Below the pieces are notes generated by a model. The model saw nothing but the letters and a program-made list of their open reading frames with translations, searched no databases and was not told the DNA's origin. From positions 1-7,150 of the forward strand of contig VXZL01000403.1 in the NCBI GenBank assembly GCA_009845505.1: 7,150 bases of DNA. Direction: 5' to 3'. Made by a program: the position numbers and the translations under genes. Positions within the stretch are counted from its first letter, which is position 1. The number at the start of each line of letters is the position of its first letter. Source of the DNA: Candidatus Poribacteria bacterium. Its GTDB lineage: Bacteria > Poribacteria > WGA-4E > WGA-3G. Positions 1 to 5,700 of this stretch are shown here, one piece after another.

Positions 1-5
1 GGTTT

Positions 6-17
6 CTAACCGCACCG
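6..17 (-). repeat. Partial copy of a dispersed intergenic repeat (CTAACCGCACCG)
   Basis: These 12 bases match the reverse complement of 1277-1288 exactly, and the 9-base core AACCGCACC (8-16) recurs in direct orientation at 1323-1331. The first dehydrogenase gene is therefore flanked on both sides by the same word. The window starts too close to show whether a complete hairpin element lies to the left. A 12-base match could arise by chance, but its location in intergenic DNA on both sides and its presence as hairpin arms at 1278-1331 favour a repeat family. Confidence 0.5.
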
Positions 18-81
18 GTCCTGAATGTCTAATTAATTCTAAGGTTTACCATAAATGCCCCTAATACATATCCAAAATTGT

Positions 82-111
82 TTGACACTCACTGCTAATA
101 TGTGTTAGACT
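82..111 (+). promoter_or_regulatory. Predicted sigma-70-like promoter for the first oxidoreductase gene
   Basis: A perfect -35 hexamer TTGACA (82-87) is followed after 18 bases by TAGACT (106-111), which matches the -10 consensus at four of six positions. It is preceded by TG one base upstream (103-104), as in extended -10 promoters. Transcription would start near 118, giving a leader of about 43 bases to the ATG at 161. This is a consensus match only; the -10 element is weak. Confidence 0.45.
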
Positions 112-160
112 TTGACAACTTGCAGTAGATGAGAAAGCGATTGGCGTGAAGGAAGTTATA

Positions 161-1153
161 ATGGAGACGATCATGCAAGAATCATCAGTTATGGCAACAC
201 TCAGATGGGGCATACTCGGTTGTGGGGATGTCGCTGAATATAAGGGGGGACCCCCACTTTATAGCGTCAATGATTCTGAACTCATCGCTGTGATGCGACG
301 CGACCGCGCCAAAGCGGAATCCTTCGCCGAGAGACACGGCGCGAAACGCGTCTATACGGATATAGACGCACTCCTTTCAGACGACGAACTCAACGCAATT
401 TACATCGCAACACCCCCATATCTCCATTGCGAACACACGCTTCGTACGGCAGAAGCAGGCAAACACATCCTCTGCGAGAAACCGATGGCGATGACGGTTG
501 AAGAATGTCAACGCATGGTGGATGCCTGCCACGATGCCGGTGTTACCCTGATGCTCGCCTATTACCGCAATTTCTATCCGAATATTGTCAAAATGAAGGC
601 GTTGATGGATGAAGGTGCCATTGGTGATGTCGTGCTTGCCCGCGTCAACCATACCGGTTTCTATAACCCGAATCGGCACGATCTGCACAGTTGGCGGGTA
701 GATCCAAAAATCAGCGGCGGCGGTGTTCTGATGGATCTCGGTAGCCATCGAATCTCGCTACTCCAATATCTGATGGGGGACATTAAATCTGTTCAAGGAT
801 ATGCAGAGGCGGTGCATCTGCATATTCAGGTCGATGATTCCGCCGTCTTTACACTCCGTTTCGAGAGTGGCGCGCATGCGGTTGCGAATATCAACTGGAA
901 TGTTGGGGTTTCGATTGACGATGTTGAGATCTACGGCACAGAAGGTTGTTTGCGGTGTTCACCCTTGAATTCGGGAAACCTGACGCTTGAAACCAAATCG
1001 GCAGAACAAGTTGAGATGAATCAGACACCCCTGCCACATACACATACCGGACTTGTTGAAGATTTTATCAATCATCTTAAGACGGGTGAACCGATTCGCT
1101 GTTCTGGTGAGGCGGGGTTGCAGACGAACGCAATTATCGCGCAAATAATGTAG
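161..1153 (+). CDS. Gfo/Idh/MocA family NAD(P)-dependent oxidoreductase
   Basis: Predicted cytoplasmic dehydrogenase of the glucose-fructose oxidoreductase / inositol dehydrogenase / MocA family, which oxidises or reduces sugars, polyols and related compounds with NAD(P); the substrate cannot be read from sequence. Residues below are numbered from the in-frame GTG at 146 (335 residues). An N-terminal Rossmann fold starts at WGILGCGDVAEY (21-32) with the glycine-rich nucleotide loop G25-C-G27. The family signature EKP is at 111-113. The C-terminal alpha/beta domain has WRVDPKISGGG (183-193), followed by the catalytic-type D197-x-x-x-H201 pair and GTEG at 264-267. The opening resembles the subgroup with GCGDVxExKxGP. 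The ATG at 161 is preferred because AAGGAA (149-154) lies at good spacing; the ATG at 173 has GGAG (163-166) and is nearly as good. The ATG at 191 matches the usual family start but lacks a clear ribosome site. The protein ends at AQIM, a little short of many homologues but after the last expected helix. It converges with the next dehydrogenase gene and looks monocistronic. Confidence 0.93.
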   Translation: METIMQESSVMATLRWGILGCGDVAEYKGGPPLYSVNDSELIAVMRRDRAKAESFAERHGAKRVYTDIDALLSDDELNAIYIATPPYLHCEHTLRTAEAGKHILCEKPMAMTVEECQRMVDACHDAGVTLMLAYYRNFYPNIVKMKALMDEGAIGDVVLARVNHTGFYNPNRHDLHSWRVDPKISGGGVLMDLGSHRISLLQYLMGDIKSVQGYAEAVHLHIQVDDSAVFTLRFESGAHAVANINWNVGVSIDDVEIYGTEGCLRCSPLNSGNLTLETKSAEQVEMNQTPLPHTHTGLVEDFINHLKTGEPIRCSGEAGLQTNAIIAQIM

Positions 1154-1186
1154 GTATATTTCTTGGTTTAGGTTTGATTGGGTTGG

Positions 1187-1217
1187 GTAGGCAACGGGCG
1201 ATGAATCGCCCTGCTAC
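1187..1217. repeat. Hairpin element 1 (stem GGGCGAT/ATCGCCC)
   Basis: GGGCGAT (1196-1202) and ATCGCCC (1205-1211) are perfect reverse complements. Written as RNA this is a six-pair GC-rich stem with a UGAA tetraloop. The outer bases GTAG (1187-1190) and CTAC (1214-1217) extend it after a short bulged section. The form resembles short palindromic elements scattered between genes in some genomes. No T-run follows, which argues against a rho-independent terminator. Confidence 0.6.
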
Positions 1218-1237
1218 GAACGGTTTGGCTTGTAGTA

Positions 1238-1253
1238 GTGCTATTTATAGCAC
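1238..1253. repeat. Hairpin element 2 (GTGCTAT/ATAGCAC)
   Basis: GTGCTAT (1238-1244) and ATAGCAC (1247-1253) form a perfect seven-base inverted repeat around two Ts. In RNA this would be a six-pair stem with a UUUA loop. It lies 20 bases after hairpin element 1, from which it is separated by CTAC...GTAG words (1214-1217 and 1232-1235) that could pair with each other. The stem is weaker than element 1. Confidence 0.5.
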
Positions 1254-1277
1254 GTCTTGAGTCTACCTATTGAATTC

Positions 1278-1331
1278 GGTGCGGTTAGGAATGTACGTCG
1301 CATTTGAGCGAGGACGCTGCAAAACCGCACC
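1278..1331. repeat. Inverted repeat element 3 with 9-base arms (GGTGCGGTT/AACCGCACC)
   Basis: The arms GGTGCGGTT (1278-1286) and AACCGCACC (1323-1331) are perfect reverse complements enclosing 36 bases. The enclosed part can fold further through CGTC/GACG and CGC/GCG words. The left arm extended to 1277-1288 matches 6-17 in the opposite orientation. The element ends 12 bases before the stop codon of the minus-strand gene, so it would be transcribed at the 3' end of that mRNA. Confidence 0.6.
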
Positions 1332-1343
1332 TACCGTTAGAGG

Positions 1344-2495
1344 TTAACTAATCCTGTCAGATTCCAACGTCAGCCAGTCCCAATAGGCTCTCGGCATCTC
1401 CGCTGGCGGTTCCAATCCCGATGCCTCACGCCACCGTAACAATGGATGTCGCCGATCGGGTTGCGGAAGATTGACGCGTGTGCCATAAGCCGCCGACTCA
1501 AAGATCCCCATCATCATCTCAATAATGTGTCGTCCTTCTGTACCGCTGCATGTATGTGCGCTGCCTTCATCCAAGGCGTTGACGTATTCCTCTACAAACC
1601 AGTAATCCGCTTCCGATGCGCTGCTTTTCGGATCGTAGTGTTCAGGATAGATGAGTGCTAATGTTTCCCACTGGTCGTGTATGCCGTCAGGGACGTAGTG
1701 CGGCGTCGGTAGCCACCACGCACCACCGCTTTTCCAGAAAAGTCTCCCTTCGGTGCCGTATAGTTCCATCGAATACGCATCGGTATCCATCGTGTGAAAC
1801 CTGTGTTGGAGCAGCGTACCCGTAACACTGCCTTCATATTGTAGTGTCGCAGTGATATATTCACCTGCAATCGTTCCCATACCGCTCGGTGATGGCACAA
1901 CATCCGTAGGCGTAATCGTTTTTCCACCCGTCGTTAGATGCGCAACGACGCTTTCACAACGTTTCCCGAAGTGTAACATGTTATTGAGCATGTGCGTGCC
2001 GATGTTCATCAAACCGTAACCACCGTAGTAGCCTTTTCCGCTCCCGTACATATAACGCAGTTCACCGATTTTTCCGGCATTAAAGGCACGTGCAATTGTT
2101 TGCATAGGGGCACCGACGCGTCCCTGATGATGCACGGCGACCTGCACGCCTTTTGCTTCCGCTTTCGCGATAACGGCATCCGCTTGCACGAGATCCACAC
2201 ACATCGGCTTTTCTACCTCGATGTTGACACCGTGTTCCAGCACACGCATACACAAGTCGTAGTGAAACTCTGTACCGGTGGGAATAGCCACAATGTCAGG
2301 GTGTGTTTGTTGAATCATCTCATCTAAATCGGTAAACCGTGCTGTGACGTTAACTTCATCCCCCAAAGTGTTGAGGCGTTCTTCGATCAAGTCACAGAGT
2401 CCGACAATCTCCGTGCGAGGGTGGGCATGGTATGCTCGTGCTGCTGCTGTCCCGCGTCCTCTGCATCCCAAAATTCCGATCCGATATGTCTTCAT
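1344..2495 (-). CDS. Gfo/Idh/MocA family NAD(P)-dependent oxidoreductase (second, divergent member)
   Basis: A second predicted sugar- or polyol-type dehydrogenase of 383 residues, longer than and clearly different from the protein at 161-1153. Residues are numbered from the ATG at 2495. The Rossmann fold begins YRIGILGCRGRG (4-15), with a GxxGxxG-type nucleotide loop. The EKP signature is at 95-97 within VEKPMCVD. The motif that usually reads GGxxxDxGxH appears as GGYGLMNIGTH (158-168): Asn164 stands where most relatives have Asp, and His168 is kept. GTEG follows at 247-250, and a WREASG segment with a short tail ends the protein. The ATG is chosen over the in-frame GTG at 2513 because AAAGGAG (2502-2508 on the opposite strand) sits six bases before it. 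A good promoter lies upstream at 2556-2584. It is transcribed divergently from the sensor-phosphatase gene. Substrate and direction of reaction are unknown. Confidence 0.93.
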   Translation of the reverse strand: MKTYRIGILGCRGRGTAAARAYHAHPRTEIVGLCDLIEERLNTLGDEVNVTARFTDLDEMIQQTHPDIVAIPTGTEFHYDLCMRVLEHGVNIEVEKPMCVDLVQADAVIAKAEAKGVQVAVHHQGRVGAPMQTIARAFNAGKIGELRYMYGSGKGYYGGYGLMNIGTHMLNNMLHFGKRCESVVAHLTTGGKTITPTDVVPSPSGMGTIAGEYITATLQYEGSVTGTLLQHRFHTMDTDAYSMELYGTEGRLFWKSGGAWWLPTPHYVPDGIHDQWETLALIYPEHYDPKSSASEADYWFVEEYVNALDEGSAHTCSGTEGRHIIEMMMGIFESAAYGTRVNLPQPDRRHPLLRWREASGLEPPAEMPRAYWDWLTLESDRIS

Positions 2496-2501
2496 CGTTC
2501 G

Positions 2502-2508
2502 CTCCTTT
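2502..2508 (-). promoter_or_regulatory. Ribosome binding site AAAGGAG deciding the start at 2495
   Basis: On the minus strand AAAGGAG lies six bases upstream of the ATG at 2495 and inside the reading frame opened by the alternative GTG at 2513. This placement argues that the six extra residues from the GTG are not translated. Confidence 0.75.
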
Positions 2509-2555
2509 CTCACGCTTGACTGCCTTGATGTCCGTCTACACTCTTGGTATTTTCC

Positions 2556-2584
2556 ATTGTAGCATAATTTATTTCAGCGGTCAA
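2556..2584 (-). promoter_or_regulatory. Predicted sigma-70-like promoter for the minus-strand oxidoreductase
   Basis: Read on the minus strand, TTGACC (2584-2579) and TACAAT (2561-2556) are separated by exactly 17 bases. Each matches its consensus hexamer at five of six positions. The spacer is AT-rich. Transcription would start near 2549 and give a leader of about 54 bases. This is the best promoter match in the window. Confidence 0.65.
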
Positions 2585-2599
2585 TGCCTTTGATTTTTC

Positions 2600-2628
2600 T
2601 TGACTTTCCTTCTCAAATCTGTTATCTT
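2600..2628 (+). promoter_or_regulatory. Predicted sigma-70-like promoter for the sensor-phosphatase gene
   Basis: TTGACT (2600-2605, five of six consensus positions) is followed after 17 bases by TATCTT (2623-2628, four of six). The start point would lie near 2635, leaving a leader of roughly 115 bases before the GTG at 2752. The -10 hexamer is the left part of a small palindrome (2623-2636), a possible operator. The -35 elements of this promoter and of the divergent one are only 15 bases apart. Confidence 0.45.
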
Positions 2629-2636
2629 TATAGATA
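2623..2636. promoter_or_regulatory. Small palindrome overlapping the predicted -10 (TATCT-TTAT-AGATA)
   Basis: TATCT (2623-2627) and AGATA (2632-2636) are perfect reverse complements around four bases and overlap the predicted -10 element. A repressor bound here would block the sensor gene's promoter. The sequence is AT-rich and short, so chance is a real alternative. Confidence 0.3.
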
Positions 2637-2737
2637 GAATAAAGGCTATTTCTGGATTTTCCTGAGTTGTCCTGATTAAGTAATTCCGTGGCTATTTTTC
2701 GGATTCATTTTTTACGCTTTTATGCCTTTGAATTAGT

Positions 2738-2745
2738 AGAGGTGG
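2738..2745 (+). promoter_or_regulatory. Ribosome binding site (AGAGGTGG) for the GTG start at 2752
   Basis: AGAGGTGG lies six bases before the GTG and is complementary to much of the anti-Shine-Dalgarno sequence. Together with the signal peptide that begins at the GTG, it supports this non-ATG start. Confidence 0.65.
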
Positions 2746-2751
2746 TTTATC

Positions 2752-5700
2752 GTGAATAGCTTGATAAAATTCGTATTTATCTTGATGCTATGCTTCTCTA
2801 TCGTTTATATCCAATCTTCTGTAGCTTTTGAACTGATAGAGACCTATACAGTTGCTGATGGTCTTGCGGGACCTATTGTTCCCGTTATTTTTCAGGACAG
2901 CCGGGGTGCTATTTGGTTCGGTTCCGATAGCGGCGGTGTGAGCCGTTTTGATGGCAAAACTTTCGTGCCTTATTTGGCTTCGCTGGGTGCTGCGGAAGAG
3001 GCACCAACGTCCGGCGTTCAAGCCGGAGCACTTCTCGGAGAAACGCTGCAAATTGTTGAAGATAAGTGGGGGCACATCTGGTTTCTGACGCGCGTGCCTT
3101 CGGAAGAGGAAGGACGAGTGAGTCGATTTGATGGCACTTCAATCAGCCTGATCGGCAATGGAAACTCCCTGATTGTGGATCGACAGGGTGACGTGTGGGT
3201 TGGCGAAAATCAGCGACTGACGAAGTATGTTGCTCCCGATAGGCAGCGCCCACCGCAGGCACACCCCAACGAAATCGTGAGGGAAGATTTGCTGCGGTCC
3301 ACAGATTTGATAATCAGCGTTATCTTTGAAAGTGAAGACGGGACGCTATGGCTCGGCGGCAGTGAAGGTGAAACGGAACAAACCGGTGTGATTCTCAGTT
3401 TTCGTGAGAGCCGTCGGGTTGGCAACACTGATGATGCAGCGGGTGACACAGAGAACAGAACACCCCGAATTCAAACAAGGATTGGATTCGCGCGCTACGA
3501 TACCTCAAACCTTAATGTAAGTAGTGTTATTGAGGCTGTGGCAGAAGATGCTTCCGGGAATCTTTGGTTCGGGGGCTATAATCTGCTGCTCAAGTTTGAT
3601 GGAGAAACCTTTGAACAGGTGCTCCCGTTACAGTTAGAAGAAAGTGGGGCGCGACGATATGCGTCTCCCAAGCAAACTTCAATCCTGCGGGACACAGAGG
3701 GACGACTCTGGTTTAACGACGGTCGCATCACGCGGTGGTGGGACGGTTCACGACTCCAGGACTCCGGAAACGTCCAAGGTGTTTTTGAATTTGAGGACGC
3801 CTGGGGAAATCTATGGTTTACTAACGCGACCGGTGAGGTACATCAATACGACGGTTCTACGCTTGAGGGCATTCCTTATAGTGCCGAGGGTGGACTCGGT
3901 GTTGACCGAATTCGGACGGTTTTTGAGGCGATTAACGGCGATTTTTGGTTCGGACATGAGAGCGGCGCGACGGTCTTTAACCCGCAACCCGCAATTCAGA
4001 ATCATGGCACTGCGATAGGTAGTGGCGTTAGAGGGAAATCCCGTTTTGCGTTATGGAAAGAGATTATAAAAATATTTGAAGTTGATGGGGATATCTGGTT
4101 CGTCGACAAGCCGGTATTTGAGGGAGACGCTACGGAGTACACGTTCTTCCGCTACCGAGATGAACACTTTGATCGGGTTTCTATCTTTATCAAACCCCAA
4201 ACAAGATACCACAGGATACGCGCCGAAAGGAATCCGAATCTGTTTGTTACGGACGGCGCGCACCGATGGTTAGCTTTTGGTGGACATATCTTCAAGGCAG
4301 ATGCTACAGGGCTGTTATGGTTGACAGACCAATTCCAGCGGATCCCCTTTCAAACAGACTTTGCAATTGATCACGCACCCTCTCCTATAAATGGCCTTCA
4401 TACAGATGTCAACGGCAAATTATGGGTCCTTTTTGAAAGCGGAAAGGTACAGGCATACCCAGAAACGATGGACCCCTCGACTGCTGTGAATATTAAGCCA
4501 GAGACCCTGCCACATCTGATTAAAGTAACAAAGATGTTAGAGGTGTCATTGGGTGCAAAGTGGTTTTACAACGCCGTGACGGGAAAGTTGATACGCTGGA
4601 ATGTCTCGAATCCGAACAGACCCATTGTGCTCGAAGGGAATACTGCTACTGCCCCGCTTGCAGTATGGCGATACACAGAGGAGAGAAATGCAGAAGCCAC
4701 TTTCCTCTTTCCTGATGTACTCAAGAGATATTATGACCATAGGTTGGTCATAACTAAGGACGTTAAACTACCACCGGTCAGAGCGTTCTTGACTTCCCAA
4801 GAGAACATTCTCTGGCTCGCAACGGCTCGTGGGGCTGTTCGTTACGATGGGAAGGAACTTACAAGCTATACGACGAAAAACACATCTCGGATTTCCAGAA
4901 AAGAGGGATTCCTTGTCGACAATGTACGCGATGTAATTGAAGATAGCAGTGGGAGTATATGGTTCGCGACAAAGGGTGGGGGCACTGTCCGATACGATGG
5001 TGGAACCTTCGATTCGCTGACTACAAAAGACGGGCTGGTACATAACAACATCTCGAAAATTTATGAATCTTCTAACAAAGATATTTGGTTTGCGACTGAA
5101 GGCGGCGTTACACAATATACACCGAGGCGCGGCGGACTTCCTTTTTATCGGTTAACTGCACTAAAAGCGGATCAAACCTACACTGACCTTTCGTCTAATA
5201 TTACGCTGCCGACCCGCGGAAACAGGCATATCACCTTGTATGTCCGAGGTATTAGTCCGCTCCAAGAACGGCTCTCCTATGCGTTTAAGATGGTTGGGTT
5301 AGATAGCCCGGGCTGGACGCAGCTTTCGGCGGCGGAGTTCTCACTTTTGCCCACGGGTTCCGGTGCTTCATTTAACAAATGGTTACCCGCCTCCACATTG
5401 GCGACCCAACAGGCGACACACACAAATGGGGTGCAACAGGAACTTCAAAACCAGAACGGCGTGCTATGTGTCCGATATACAGGCCTCAAAGCGGGAACCT
5501 ACAGTTTCATCGTCAAAGCCTTTCGCAAAGACTGGCCCTATACCCAACCGCCTGCCATTGTAGACTTTAACATTCCGGCACCTTTCTGGACGCAGTGGCG
5601 GACATATCTCCCAACACTTATGTTCGTGTCACTTGTGCTTGCCCTTATTGGGCGTTTGGTCATCAACCGAAGACACACTGCCCAGCTGCGCAATGAAATG

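Larger units (their letters stand above)
1..145. other. Upstream region of the first dehydrogenase gene; no gene
   Basis: No coding sequence can be supported here. The left end (6-17) reads CTAACCGCACCG, the exact reverse complement of 1277-1288, so the window appears to open inside another copy of a dispersed repeat. The right half is AT-richer and contains a likely promoter (82-111) and two TTTGACA words 30 bases apart (81-87 and 111-117). Confidence 0.6.
1154..1343. other. Convergent intergenic region rich in inverted repeats
   Basis: These 190 bases separate the stops of two convergent genes and contain no supported gene. Three inverted repeats fill it: 1187-1217, 1238-1253 and 1278-1331. 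None is followed by a T-run on either strand, so they are not classical intrinsic terminators, although RNA hairpins here could still mark or protect both transcript ends. The block looks like an assembly of small dispersed palindromic elements. Confidence 0.6.

Noticed and set aside
146..160. GTG at 146 as the start of the first dehydrogenase
   Set aside because: It only adds residues ahead of the family's normal N-terminus, and the ATG codons at 161 and 173 have better placed ribosome sites; it is not fully excluded.
377..748. Open frame of 123 codons on the minus strand inside the first dehydrogenase
   Set aside because: It runs opposite to the EKP and GGxxxDxGxH coding region of a clear family gene; the translation has no recognisable motif.
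1141..1180. Possible frameshift or truncation of the first dehydrogenase by the adjacent repeat block
   Set aside because: The protein ends only slightly earlier than many relatives, and no continuation of the C-terminal helix is readable in the other frames downstream.
1187..1253. Hairpins considered as rho-independent terminators for the convergent dehydrogenase genes
   Set aside because: No T-run follows any of the stems on either strand, so they are reported as repeats rather than terminators.
1187..1331. Possible CRISPR array
   Set aside because: The palindromic units differ from one another and there is no regular repeat-spacer spacing.
1992..2327. Open frame of 111 codons on the plus strand inside the minus-strand dehydrogenase
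   Set aside because: It is antisense to a well-conserved Rossmann-family gene, has a Cys/His-rich composition typical of a shadow frame and shows no recognisable domain or ribosome site.
2636..2751. Possible riboswitch in the leader of about 115 bases before the sensor gene
   Set aside because: No known aptamer pattern, extended stem or terminator/anti-terminator pair is visible; the leader is AT-rich and largely unstructured by eye.
3644..4018. Open frame of 124 codons on the plus strand in another frame of the sensor gene
   Set aside because: It overlaps propeller-coding sequence completely, is Arg-rich as expected for an out-of-frame reading and has no supporting start signal.
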